A DNA stretch of 34,555 bases. It comes from QNYQ01 sp964542985. Lineage in GTDB: Archaea > Thermoproteota > Thermoprotei_A > Sulfolobales > Pyrodictiaceae. Both the position numbers and the translations under genes were made by a program. Under the pieces are notes generated by a model that had not been told where the DNA came from, ran no database searches, and saw only the letters and a program-made list of their open reading frames with translations. The stretch is from positions 1 to 34,555 of the forward strand of contig CAZIWH010000010.1 in the NCBI GenBank assembly GCA_964542985.1. The letters run 5' to 3'. Shown here one piece after another: positions 6,348 through 13,458 of this stretch (positions are counted from its first letter, which is position 1; each line of letters opens with the position of its first letter).

Positions 6348-7799
6348 CTAGAGTATTTTCTCCATGGCTTTGAACAGCTTCTCCACGCTCCTGCGGCCCT
6401 CCAGAACCGGGCCATATCTCGTAGCTATCCTCTCTATTTCAAGCTTCTTCACTCGGTTGAGCCACCCTCTAAACTCTATTGGGCAGACCGTGTGGCGGAC
6501 GTAGCTCTTCACGTTATCGAGGTAGTCGTCAATGTCTTCGACTCTTATCGTCCACAGGCCGGGCGGCGTCACTATGCCGAGCAGTGGGCCGGCTATTAGC
6601 GTCTTCGAGGCCTGGTCGTAGATGCTTATCACCGGCGCGCCCCTGGCCCTCGAGGGTATTATGAGTAGGTCGTGCCTCCCTAGCCTCATCCTCGTCTCCT
6701 GCTCAGGCAGCGACTGCACCTTGTTAGCTATATCCCAGTTCACGGAGGCAAGCTGAGCGGCCCAGTAGCTCGGCAGCATGAAGGAGGCCCTCACCGCCAG
6801 ATCGACGAGGCCGTGGAGCCCCTCAGTAACGTCAGCCTCCGCGCTCGTCGCTATAACGTAGCGGACCTGCTCCATGTCCCCGACTACTCCCTTTATGCTG
6901 TTCATTATCCTCTCGCCGCCAGCCGGGTCTATTATCGCTGCCTCGTAGTCATCAACGATGATATAAGAGTTGGGCGCGAGGCCGCCATGCTCTAGGCGGG
7001 CGCTGCCCCCGACCCAGTAGAGGGCGTGGCCGCCGTCCTCGTAGAGCAGTTCTGGCTCGTAGAGGAGTATCTCGCTGCTTCCAGTCAAGCTCCAGGCCCT
7101 GACCCTAACCCTGTGGCCTGGTGGTCTCCTAGCGAGGCTGATGGCCTCCTGGCCCCGCGCCTTCTTCCCCGCTACCTCGGCGAAGGCTCCTGTGAGTCTG
7201 TTGCCGCGGAGAACCATGCGGAGCAGGTAGGTTCCCCGGTAGTCCGTCACCTCTGCTATGTAGTCATCTATCCCCATGATGGCGAGTATCCTTAACCCCG
7301 CCTCTATGGGGACGTCGCGTATTGGCGTGAAGCTGTCATAGTAGACTAGCGTTGTCCTCGGCGGGAGAGGCTCCTCCAGGGCGGCAAGTTTGTTGTCGGA
7401 CTCCACTATCTCTATCCTCGGGTGCGCCGCGCTTATCCTATCTGATACGTTCTTATACACGGTCTTCACGGTGCTGTCCACGAGCTTAGCGACTCTGCCG
7501 CTGCCGCCGCCGCTGACGACTATATGTGTACCCTCTCCAGTGTCGACTATGTCTATGGCTATCACCATGCTGTCGATGCCGCTCCTCATTATTATCAGCA
7601 TAGCCTCCTCCGCTTCATATGCCTTTAGGCCCAGCTTGATCCTCCTATGGCCTAGGCCGAAGAGCCTCGGCACCTGGACCACTACATAGTCGTCTCCGAT
7701 CTCCTCTATTCCCGGGGCCCCCTTGATGAGGCCCGCCACGTTGCCGAGCAGCTTACGTACACTATCAGCATCTAATGGTATAATCAGCTGCTCTGGCAT
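6348..7799 (-). CDS. SRPBCC-like / PATAN-like / degenerate metallo-beta-lactamase-like multidomain protein
   Basis: This 483-residue protein appears to have three parts. Residues 1-135 resemble SRPBCC/CoxG domains, as in the gene at 3900-4661. Residues about 145-235 resemble a PATAN/DUF2226-like module ('YLLRMVLRGNRLTGAFAEV...ARGQEA'). Residues about 240-430 follow the metallo-beta-lactamase/flavodiiron (ODP-like) pattern: 'NSYIIVDDYEAAIIDPAGG' strands, then 'VRYVIATSAEADVTEG' where an active enzyme would have HxHxDH. The metal ligands are thus largely missing, so this domain is probably a non-catalytic sensor or scaffold. The C-terminal 50 residues are helical. The ATG at 7799 has a TATA-like box about 50 bases upstream (7852-7861). 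It probably belongs to the kinase/PP2C/vWA island. Domain assignments are inference from patterns. Confidence 0.55.
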   Translation of the reverse strand: MPEQLIIPLDADSVRKLLGNVAGLIKGAPGIEEIGDDYVVVQVPRLFGLGHRRIKLGLKAYEAEEAMLIIMRSGIDSMVIAIDIVDTGEGTHIVVSGGGSGRVAKLVDSTVKTVYKNVSDRISAAHPRIEIVESDNKLAALEEPLPPRTTLVYYDSFTPIRDVPIEAGLRILAIMGIDDYIAEVTDYRGTYLLRMVLRGNRLTGAFAEVAGKKARGQEAISLARRPPGHRVRVRAWSLTGSSEILLYEPELLYEDGGHALYWVGGSARLEHGGLAPNSYIIVDDYEAAIIDPAGGERIMNSIKGVVGDMEQVRYVIATSAEADVTEGLHGLVDLAVRASFMLPSYWAAQLASVNWDIANKVQSLPEQETRMRLGRHDLLIIPSRARGAPVISIYDQASKTLIAGPLLGIVTPPGLWTIRVEDIDDYLDNVKSYVRHTVCPIEFRGWLNRVKKLEIERIATRYGPVLEGRRSVEKLFKAMEKIL

Positions 7800-7851
7800 A
7801 AAGCAGCCACCGCGCCTCCTTCTATTGCCCCATACCCCCTTCTAGGTGAGC

Positions 7852-7861
7852 CGTATTATAG
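7852..7861 (-). promoter_or_regulatory. TATA-like box upstream of the large multidomain gene
   Basis: The minus strand reads CTATAATACG here, about 55 bases upstream of the ATG at 7799, with GGAGGCG in the leader. It is the likely promoter for the two genes 7799-6348 and 6304-5666. Confidence 0.5.
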
Positions 7862-7969
7862 CCTTAGTAGGCCGGCTCGCGCCGGGCGGCCAGGGCCGGA
7901 GAGGGGAGAGGATTAAGCCATCTCTGCGCAGACAGCGTCTAAGCGGGCTTGAAGGGAGGATGAACAGCC

Positions 7970-8545
7970 TTGGCCTACACTGTTAGCGACCTAGCCTGGC
8001 TCCTCGGAAGGCTGCGCGACCACGGCGTTAAGGGCGTCGTTGTGGGCAGTACTGTGATAGAGCTGGCGCTGAGGAGGAGGAAGTTCGAGGACGACGTGGA
8101 CGTTTTCGTGCTGGAGCCGAGTCCGCTGGTAGAGGAGGACTTCTATCGCGGCATAGCGGAGAAGGAGGGCTGGGAGATGAGCTTCACCGCCCTTGGCACC
8201 CCGAAGCTCGTCGCCAAGCTCCCCGGGGGCGACGAGGTCATAGTGGAGTTCTACGAGAACATATTCGACTACTACATACCGCCGGAGATACTCGAGGAGG
8301 CGCCGAAGAAGAGGATAGGGGAGGTGGAGTTCAAAATGATAAGGCCTGAGGACTACGTAGTGCTCAAGGCTAAGGCTGCCAGGGAGGCCGACATAGAGGA
8401 CTTGAGGATAGTCAAAGAGTACGTGGATGAGGGTAAACTGAAGCTGGACCAGAGGATAATCAAGAGGGACATAGAACTCCTCCCAGAGGAGGACAGGGGC
8501 TTCGTCGAGAACAAGCTAAGGCAGCTCGGCCTCCTAGCCAGGTAG
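7970..8545 (+). CDS. Nucleotidyltransferase-like protein (AbiEii/DUF6036-like)
   Basis: This 191-residue protein has the opening of the nucleotidyltransferase fold: 'LRDHGVKGVVVGSTVIELA' followed by a DDVDVFV strand that supplies the acidic pair, and a third candidate acid in 'DEVIVEFYENIFDYY'. The C-terminal half carries 'RPEDYVVLKAKAAREADIED', typical of stand-alone AbiEii-like/DUF6036 nucleotidyltransferases. The TTG at 7970 is preceded by GAAGGGAGGA at good spacing; a nearer ATG at 7960 is in another frame. Such proteins are often toxin-antitoxin partners, but no partner with a recognisable antitoxin fold is adjacent, and the next gene 15 bases downstream is the sugar-phosphate isomerase. 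Its substrate is unknown. Confidence 0.65.
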   Translation: MAYTVSDLAWLLGRLRDHGVKGVVVGSTVIELALRRRKFEDDVDVFVLEPSPLVEEDFYRGIAEKEGWEMSFTALGTPKLVAKLPGGDEVIVEFYENIFDYYIPPEILEEAPKKRIGEVEFKMIRPEDYVVLKAKAAREADIEDLRIVKEYVDEGKLKLDQRIIKRDIELLPEEDRGFVENKLRQLGLLAR

Positions 8546-8560
8546 GCGAGGGGCGGCGCC

Positions 8561-9574
8561 TTGACTACTGGAGAGGAGTTCCTGGAGTACTACTTCTCCT
8601 GGGCGGGGCCCGCGGGCAGGGCCTACGCGGCCGCTCTCGGGGCCCAGCTTCCCCCGGCTGCGGGCGCTGCGGAGCAGGTGCTGGTCTGCGGCATGGGCGG
8701 CAGCGGCGTCGCCGGTGACTACGCCGCAGCAATGGCCGAGGACTATGGTGGGGCACCGGTGTATGTAGCCAAAGCTCCCGAGCCTCCGGCCTGGGTGGAT
8801 GGAAGAACCCTAGTCGTGGCCGTGAGCTTCTCCGGCAATACCCGTGAGACCCTCGAGTGTGCGGCCAGGAGCCTCCGCCGTGGCGCCATAGTCGTGGCCG
8901 TGACTTCGGGGGGCAAGCTCTCCTCCTGGGCCAGGCGCAGCGGGCAGCCCCTCCTCCTCGTGGAGGAGGCGCCGGCGCCCAGAGCCGGGCTCCCCCAGCT
9001 CTTCTACACCGTGCTTGGCCTCCTCGAGGGCCTTGGCCTGCTGCGTGTCCCGCGCTGGGATGTCGAGGAGAGTATCGCGCTCTTGAAGCGCCGCGAGGAG
9101 GCAGAGAGGGAGGCCAGGGAGCTCGCGGCCTGGCTCCAGGGAGCCCGGCAGCCAATAATCGTAGCTGCCCCGGAGCCCTACTCCGCGCTCGCGGTGAGAA
9201 CCAGGAGCGAGCTCGCGGAGAACGCCAAGATGCTCGGCCTTGAGGCGGTGCTGCCGGAGGCTGGTCACAACCTGCTTGAGGCCCTGGCGGCGGGCGGCGC
9301 CTACGACCTCCTCCTCCTGGACCCCGGCGAGGAGCCCTGGAGCAGGCTGCTCCACGAGGCCGCGGGGCTCGTGAGGGCGTCGAGCATCCACAGCCTCAGG
9401 ATGCGGGGCTCTACGGGTCTCCAGCGCCTCATCGTAGGCAGCCAGGTGGTGGGCGCAGCCACCGTGATGGCGGCTATAGGGAGGGGTGTGGACCCCGTAT
9501 CGCTTACGGCGGTGAAGGCGTTCCGCCGCGTAGTGGAGTCCTCCACCGAATGGGGCCGTGGCCGAGAGTACTGA
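8561..9574 (+). CDS. Bifunctional phosphoglucose/phosphomannose isomerase
   Basis: This 337-residue SIS-domain enzyme interconverts glucose-6-phosphate or mannose-6-phosphate with fructose-6-phosphate, feeding glycolysis/gluconeogenesis and sugar-nucleotide synthesis. The phosphate-binding GMGGSG (44-49) and 'VVAVSFSGNTRET' (about 86-97) are the two SIS signatures. 'LEAVLPEAGHNLLEA' in the second half holds the conserved catalytic Glu and His region of the crenarchaeal PGI/PMI family. The size is normal for that family (about 300-340). The TTG start at 8561 has a GAGGGGCGG site upstream and lies 15 bases after the nucleotidyltransferase-like gene, so the two may share a transcript. The protein is cytosolic. 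Confidence 0.88.
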   Translation: MTTGEEFLEYYFSWAGPAGRAYAAALGAQLPPAAGAAEQVLVCGMGGSGVAGDYAAAMAEDYGGAPVYVAKAPEPPAWVDGRTLVVAVSFSGNTRETLECAARSLRRGAIVVAVTSGGKLSSWARRSGQPLLLVEEAPAPRAGLPQLFYTVLGLLEGLGLLRVPRWDVEESIALLKRREEAEREARELAAWLQGARQPIIVAAPEPYSALAVRTRSELAENAKMLGLEAVLPEAGHNLLEALAAGGAYDLLLLDPGEEPWSRLLHEAAGLVRASSIHSLRMRGSTGLQRLIVGSQVVGAATVMAAIGRGVDPVSLTAVKAFRRVVESSTEWGRGREY

Positions 9575-9580
9575 AAGGCA

Positions 9581-9590
9581 ATATTTAATA
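9581..9590 (+). promoter_or_regulatory. TATA-like box before the 83-residue protein gene
   Basis: ATATTTAATA stands out in a very GC-rich region, directly after the preceding stop codon at 9572-9574. A GGAGGTG ribosome site follows at about 9620, before the ATG at 9637. Spacing allows a short leader. It is one of the clearest promoters in the window. Confidence 0.6.
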
Positions 9591-9636
9591 CAGAAGGGGC
9601 CCGGGGGCCCTCCGAGCCCGGAGGTGTCGTAGGGAG

Positions 9637-9888
9637 ATGCCCAGCGAGTACCTCACCCAGCTCAAGGACCTCATAAAGGAGAAGGCCAAGGAGAAGGGCC
9701 TCAAGGTAATGATAGTAGGCTCTACGATGAAGCTGATTAAAGAGGGCCAGACCGTGATGAACATATCGGATAAGGGCGAAATAGTAGAGCTGAGCTTCAA
9801 GGGCAAGAAGTACACCTACGACAAGTGGTACACCAAGCCCGAGCACCTAGCAGCCACCATAAAGCAGGTCCTCGAGGTCCAGCTCTAA
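9637..9888 (+). CDS. Small conserved-looking hypothetical protein (83 aa)
   Basis: A small, lysine-rich, soluble protein with an amphipathic N-terminal helix (LKDLIKEKAKEKG), a strand 'LKVMIVGST', two further strands ('ELSFKGKKYTYDKWY') and a C-terminal helix. There are no cysteines, signal peptide or membrane segment. The ATG at 9637 is supported by a ribosome site and an unusually clear TATA-like box, so it is likely well expressed. Its codon use is ordinary for the window, with many AAG Lys codons. I cannot assign a family; a small DNA-, RNA- or protein-binding role is possible but unproven. Confidence 0.75.
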   Translation: MPSEYLTQLKDLIKEKAKEKGLKVMIVGSTMKLIKEGQTVMNISDKGEIVELSFKGKKYTYDKWYTKPEHLAATIKQVLEVQL

Positions 9889-10185
9889 CCGTTCCCAGCG
9901 GAGGAGAGGTAGGCGCCAAGCCGGGCCACGGTTTTTGGGTGAAAAGACGGTTAGGGACCCCGGGGATAGGGGTCGTCCCACGCTTTCATGGCAGCTTCTA
10001 TGAGTCCTTCTCCAAGGGTCACCCCCGGCTGTGAGGAGCCCTGGGGATGCACCTCCGCCGAGCCCCCGCCTGGGGGGCGGTGGTGACTGGACACCTCACC
10101 GAGCCTCCCCGGAGTCCGCGAGGGGCTGTGTTTTTGGAGGCCCTCTGGGGCGGCGCTGCCTGGTGCGCTGGGCTTGGCTGGCGGC
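9889..10185. other. GC-rich non-coding stretch with strong hairpin; possible structured RNA
   Basis: No convincing gene lies between the 83-residue gene and the phosphatase ATG at 10186. The open frames here are on mutually overlapping frames and rich in Pro/Arg/Gly, as expected from GC-rich non-coding DNA. At 10050-10085 the sequence CACCTCCGCC pairs with GGCGGTGGTG (9 of 10 pairs) around an inner CCCC-GCCT-GGGG stem. I looked for SRP RNA, RNase P RNA, tRNA and C/D-box signatures and saw none clearly. It may be a non-coding RNA, a long leader of the phosphatase gene, or eroded sequence. Confidence 0.35.
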
Positions 10186-10959
10186 ATGGAGGAGTTGGCA
10201 AGGCTTCTCGTCGAGAAGCTTGGGCGTCCGCCCTGCGGCGTAGCCCTCGACATTGATGGTACGTTAACGGTTACCCGGAGTATGGGCGTGTTCCGCATCC
10301 ACTTGGGCGCTGTGGAGGCTATGCGGAGGCTGGAGGACGCCGACATAGCGACCATGCTTGTCACGGGGAACTCCGCGCCTGTGGTGGCGGGGCTCTCCAG
10401 GTATCTCGGAAGCAGCGGCCCCCATGTGGCGGAGAATGGCTGTGTAGTGTACTGGCGGGGCCGTGTTTGGAGCGCCTGCCGTTACACCGCGAGAGCCGCC
10501 GCGGGGGTTATCGAGGAGGAGATGGGGGGTGTCTTGCGGCCCAGCTGGCAGAACAACTGTAGATTCCACGACTACGCGTTCACTGTTGTTGACAGATCTA
10601 GGAGCCCCTCAGACTACATAGAGGTGGTGGCCGTGCTGCTCCGGGAGAGGGGGCTGAGGGCGAGGCTGAGCAGCAGCGGCTACGCCCTCCACGTCCGCCC
10701 ACCAGACGCGAGCAAGGGGAAGGGCATAGCGGTGGCCGCGAGGCTCGCAGGCCTGGACACGGGCTGCATAGTCGCGGTCGGGGACTCGGAGATGGACGCG
10801 GAGATGAGGGAGCATGGCGGCGCGGCGTTACTAGCCGCGGTGGGTAACGCGGAGGAGGGGCTAAAGGAGAGGGCTGACATAGTGCTTCCAGGCAGGAGCG
10901 GCGAGTCAGCCAAGCTTCTCCTAGAGGCCGTTCTTCTCGCCCAAAGGCTTGCCCGGTAG
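10186..10959 (+). CDS. Phosphoglycolate phosphatase, archaeal HAD type
   Basis: A HAD-superfamily phosphatase of the archaeal phosphoglycolate phosphatase/Cof-like group, which hydrolyses 2-phosphoglycolate or related phosphosugars. Motif I is DIDGTLT (nucleophile D22, acid D24 counted from ATG 10186), motif II is VTGNS, the lysine of motif III is in 'DASKGKGIAVAARL', and motif IV is GDSEMDAEM. A mid-protein cap fits the C2 type. The product is about 257 residues, slightly longer than typical (about 225-235). I prefer ATG 10186; TTG 10174 is possible. The 3' end overlaps the convergent riboflavin kinase gene by 39 bases. Substrate specificity within the family is uncertain. Confidence 0.8.
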   Translation: MEELARLLVEKLGRPPCGVALDIDGTLTVTRSMGVFRIHLGAVEAMRRLEDADIATMLVTGNSAPVVAGLSRYLGSSGPHVAENGCVVYWRGRVWSACRYTARAAAGVIEEEMGGVLRPSWQNNCRFHDYAFTVVDRSRSPSDYIEVVAVLLRERGLRARLSSSGYALHVRPPDASKGKGIAVAARLAGLDTGCIVAVGDSEMDAEMREHGGAALLAAVGNAEEGLKERADIVLPGRSGESAKLLLEAVLLAQRLAR

Positions 10960-11382
10960 CCGCGGCGCCCGCGTATAGTCGGGGTTCTCCCTGCACTCAA
11001 CCAGGGCCTTCACGACGCCCCCCAGCTTCTCTGCGAGCTTCTCACACGCGACTACCTCCAGCACGTTCGGCGGATGCCGGCTGAGCAGCGGCCTGATAAC
11101 TAGGCAACCGGCCTCACCGTCCCTGGGCAGTAGGAGGCGGGCTCTCCACACGTACACGGCGCCAAGCCTCCTGCCCTCCCACAGAGTCTCCCCCACCAGC
11201 TCGGGGATACAGCGCGCCGCCAACTCCCTCCAGTCCATGTTGGCCTCGAAGTTCAGTGTCCCCGGGTAGGGCCTGCAGCCGAGCAGCGCGCCGAGCTTCT
11301 CGGAGTAGTAGGGGTGCGCCACGTAGCGGCTACCGATGCCCAGCCCCTTGACAACCCTGCCTTCAACCACAATGATGCCCAT
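10921..11382 (-). CDS. ribK: CTP-dependent riboflavin kinase
   Basis: This 153-residue protein matches the archaeal RibK (DUF120) family, which makes FMN from riboflavin using CTP instead of ATP. The N-terminal 'KGLGIGSRYV' glycine segment, the 'YYSEKLGALLG' helix and the PYPGTLN signature are visible, followed by a C-terminal domain with 'LEVVACEKLAEKLG'. The last 20 residues extend beyond the usual end (about 130-140 residues) and overlap the convergent phosphatase gene. ATG 11382 is the only good start. FMN supply is relevant to flavoproteins and flavin-dependent respiratory enzymes, but no direct operon partner is seen. Confidence 0.88.
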   Translation of the reverse strand: MGIIVVEGRVVKGLGIGSRYVAHPYYSEKLGALLGCRPYPGTLNFEANMDWRELAARCIPELVGETLWEGRRLGAVYVWRARLLLPRDGEAGCLVIRPLLSRHPPNVLEVVACEKLAEKLGGVVKALVECRENPDYTRAPRLPGKPLGEKNGL

Positions 11383-11483
11383 GGCAGCTCGTCCTCCGGG
11401 AAGCGGCGTCCAGGAGGGCCAGCGCCTACTATTGGTTGACGCCTGCGCTGATAGAAGAAGCGGCCCTGAGCTCGGGGCTCTTG

Positions 11484-11489
11484 AAAAAA
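11484..11489 (-). terminator. T6 tract downstream of the cytochrome/NrfD operon
   Basis: The minus strand has TTTTTT about 22-28 bases after the stop of the monoheme cytochrome gene. Short T-runs are the usual archaeal intrinsic termination signal, and this is the strongest one in the vicinity. Confidence 0.5.
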
Positions 11490-11511
11490 CCTTGTAGCCG
11501 GAGGGTAGACG

Positions 11512-12105
11512 CTACTTGCGGCTCATATACATGTAGGCCAGCACCACAGCGGCTATGGCCACAAGTATCGCTGCGACATAGGCGGCCTTGGCGACCAGCT
11601 TCCCGGTGCCAGGCACGACGTTGGCCGGTGTAACAGTCTCGGTTATGATAGTCTTCTCTGTCATCGTGACAGTGACAGTCCTCACCTGCGTCACCGTAAC
11701 CGTCTTAGGGGCAGCGCTGGCCTTGGCTGTGGTAGTCGCGGGCGCTGCGCCACCCTCCTTAGCCTGCTTGAATACTTGCTCAAAGAACTGCTTCAGCTCG
11801 GGAGTTATGCCAGGCATCTGGCTCATCAGCTGATCCCAGGTCTTCACGCCCTTGAACATCTTGAAGTTCTTGGACTCCGCGGCAACGGCCGCGTCGAGGC
11901 TCTTGTACTTCTTGGCCCACTCCTCGATGGTCTTCACTGTGCCCTGGAAGTTGGGAGCCAGGCCGCCGTTGTGGCAGTTAGTGCAGCCATGCTGCTTGAA
12001 CATCTGCTCGGCCTGCTGCATGCTTAGAGCATAGGCTGCCGCCGCGGCGCCCACCAGGGCTATCACGGCGAGCACAGCCGCGACGCCGAGGTATCCGCGC
12101 CTCAT
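11512..12105 (-). CDS. Membrane-anchored monoheme cytochrome c
   Basis: An exported electron carrier of about 197 residues. It has an Arg-Arg-led hydrophobic signal (residues 1-25), a single CTNCH heme c site (C40-H44) in a small helical domain with several Met candidates for the axial ligand, and a Thr/Val-rich stalk (TVTVTQVRTVTVTMT). A C-terminal membrane segment with a short basic tail (YMSRK) anchors it to the outer face of the membrane. An upstream in-frame start at 12135 exists, but ATG 12105 has GGAGGGG eight bases upstream (12114-12120). It is the last gene of the tetraheme cytochrome/Fe-S/NrfD operon and probably passes electrons between that complex and an external partner. Confidence 0.85.
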   Translation of the reverse strand: MRRGYLGVAAVLAVIALVGAAAAAYALSMQQAEQMFKQHGCTNCHNGGLAPNFQGTVKTIEEWAKKYKSLDAAVAAESKNFKMFKGVKTWDQLMSQMPGITPELKQFFEQVFKQAKEGGAAPATTTAKASAAPKTVTVTQVRTVTVTMTEKTIITETVTPANVVPGTGKLVAKAAYVAAILVAIAAVVLAYMYMSRK

Positions 12106-12113
12106 GGGCCACA

Positions 12114-12120
12114 CCCCTCC
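12114..12120 (-). promoter_or_regulatory. Ribosome binding site fixing the start of the monoheme cytochrome
   Basis: The minus strand reads GGAGGGG, eight bases before ATG 12105. This selects that start over the longer frame beginning at 12135 and places the Arg-Arg hydrophobic signal at the very N-terminus. Confidence 0.6.
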
Positions 12121-12179
12121 ACTACATGCATTCATGCACTATGTACACGCCAATCGTTATTAGGGTAAAAATGTTTAGG

Positions 12180-13448
12180 CTAGTGGTGCGCACCGCTACC
12201 ACGGAAGTAGTGTGTCATTATAGCCTCTATAGCCACCCTAGCCAGTGCCAGGTACAGCAGTATGCCTATCGCGTGCGCGCCCAGCGTTATCGCGTACTCC
12301 ACCGGCGTCGGGTAGTATGGTATGTAGCGGCCCAAGGGATCCGGTATGTAGGCTGGGATCACTATCCTCATGGTCTTCTCGTTTACCACGGCTATTATCG
12401 TCAGCAGCGCTATCAGCAGCATGCCGTTTCTCGTGTTCCTCACGCGGGGTATGAGCGAGAGTATTACTGCGGCGACGCCGAGGCCGATCCACAGCCAGTA
12501 CATTATCCCCAGGTATGGCAGGTGGTAACCGTATATCATGACCTCCGCCTGGGCCTTCTTCCAGGGCTCGGTGGTATACCAGAATATCTCGTGGGCCTCG
12601 CTGAGGCTGAAGTAGAGGCCTACCACGAGGCTCCCGGCTATCACTATCAGCGTCTTCTTATACACGTCCGGGTCGACCTTGAAGCCCTTGATGTATTTCT
12701 CGGCGAGCACTAGGGCGAGTATCAGTATGGCGGGGCCGCTGGCGAACGCGGTAGCAACGTACTCTGGCGCCAGCAGTGGGCTGTTCCATATCGGCCTCGC
12801 CGTCAGCGCCTGGGAGATGAACGCTGTCACAGTGTGTATACCTATGGCGAACGGCGCCGCTATGATTATGAACGGCACTGTGAACTTCAGCGGCAGCGGC
12901 TTGTCCTGGCGATAGTAGTGGATGGTCACCAGGAAGCCTATCAGGTTTATAGTAAGGTAGCCAAATATCACTATGAAGTCCCAGTCTAGCATCGAGTGCA
13001 GGTTCGGCAGCTGCGGCATCAGTATTAGGCCACGCAGTGGCCTACCCAGATCCATTGTGATCAGCAATAGCACAGTGACTAGCGCTGCTATGGCCTGGAC
13101 CTCGCCGAGCACGGCAACCTTCTTGAACCCCTTATGGCCGAACGCGTAGGCTGCGATGCCGAACACTATGCCGGCCGCAGCTACTCCAACCCAGAACACG
13201 AAGAACGATATATAAAGGCCCCATGGCACCGAGCTGCTCATATCAGTCATTATCATGCCGCCGTAGTCGCTCTTAAGGAATATCGGGGCGTGCTGGACGA
13301 ACATCCACACGTAGAGCCCGTAGCCCGCCATCAGCAGCATGCCTATCAGCGCGGCGTAGTATGCCTTACTCCTCCCCACTAGGGCCTCCTCGATGATATA
13401 CTTTATCGTGTCGAGCCAGCCGCTGCCATAGCTCTTCTCAGCCACCAC
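12180..13448 (-). CDS. NrfD/PsrC-like quinone-interacting membrane subunit
   Basis: This 422-residue polytopic protein has about ten hydrophobic segments and is of the NrfD/PsrC family, which exchanges electrons between the quinone pool and a partner Fe-S protein at the membrane. Typical features are the early 'DMSSSVPWGLYISFFVFWVG' helix, 'GRPLRGLILMP' after helix 4, and repeated helix pairs with buried His/Glu. It starts with tandem GTG codons at 13448/13445 preceded by GGGGGTGA that overlaps the stop of the Fe-S gene, so translation is likely coupled. Neighbours (tetraheme cytochrome, four-cluster Fe-S protein, monoheme cytochrome) define a cytochrome-linked quinone oxidoreductase of the Qrc/Dsr(JOP)/Nrf class. 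Confidence 0.87.
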   Translation of the reverse strand: MVAEKSYGSGWLDTIKYIIEEALVGRSKAYYAALIGMLLMAGYGLYVWMFVQHAPIFLKSDYGGMIMTDMSSSVPWGLYISFFVFWVGVAAAGIVFGIAAYAFGHKGFKKVAVLGEVQAIAALVTVLLLITMDLGRPLRGLILMPQLPNLHSMLDWDFIVIFGYLTINLIGFLVTIHYYRQDKPLPLKFTVPFIIIAAPFAIGIHTVTAFISQALTARPIWNSPLLAPEYVATAFASGPAILILALVLAEKYIKGFKVDPDVYKKTLIVIAGSLVVGLYFSLSEAHEIFWYTTEPWKKAQAEVMIYGYHLPYLGIMYWLWIGLGVAAVILSLIPRVRNTRNGMLLIALLTIIAVVNEKTMRIVIPAYIPDPLGRYIPYYPTPVEYAITLGAHAIGILLYLALARVAIEAIMTHYFRGSGAHH

Positions 13449-13458
13449 GGGTCACCCC

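Noticed and set aside
86..7799. A tellurium-resistance (Ter) operon
   Set aside because: Although kinase, PP2C and vWA match the TerY-P triad idea, there is no TerC, TerD or TerB-like gene in the window.
8565..9391. Minus-strand open frames of 196 and 193 residues
   Set aside because: Both lie opposite the phosphoglucose/phosphomannose isomerase gene with low-complexity Arg/Pro content.
8020..9740. Similarity between a VVGST segment in the nucleotidyltransferase-like protein and MIVGST in the 83-residue protein
   Set aside because: Only about seven residues agree and the surrounding sequence differs; likely chance.
9889..10185. SRP RNA or RNase P RNA
   Set aside because: I did not find the conserved SRP domain IV loop, the RNase P conserved regions, or tRNA-like elements.
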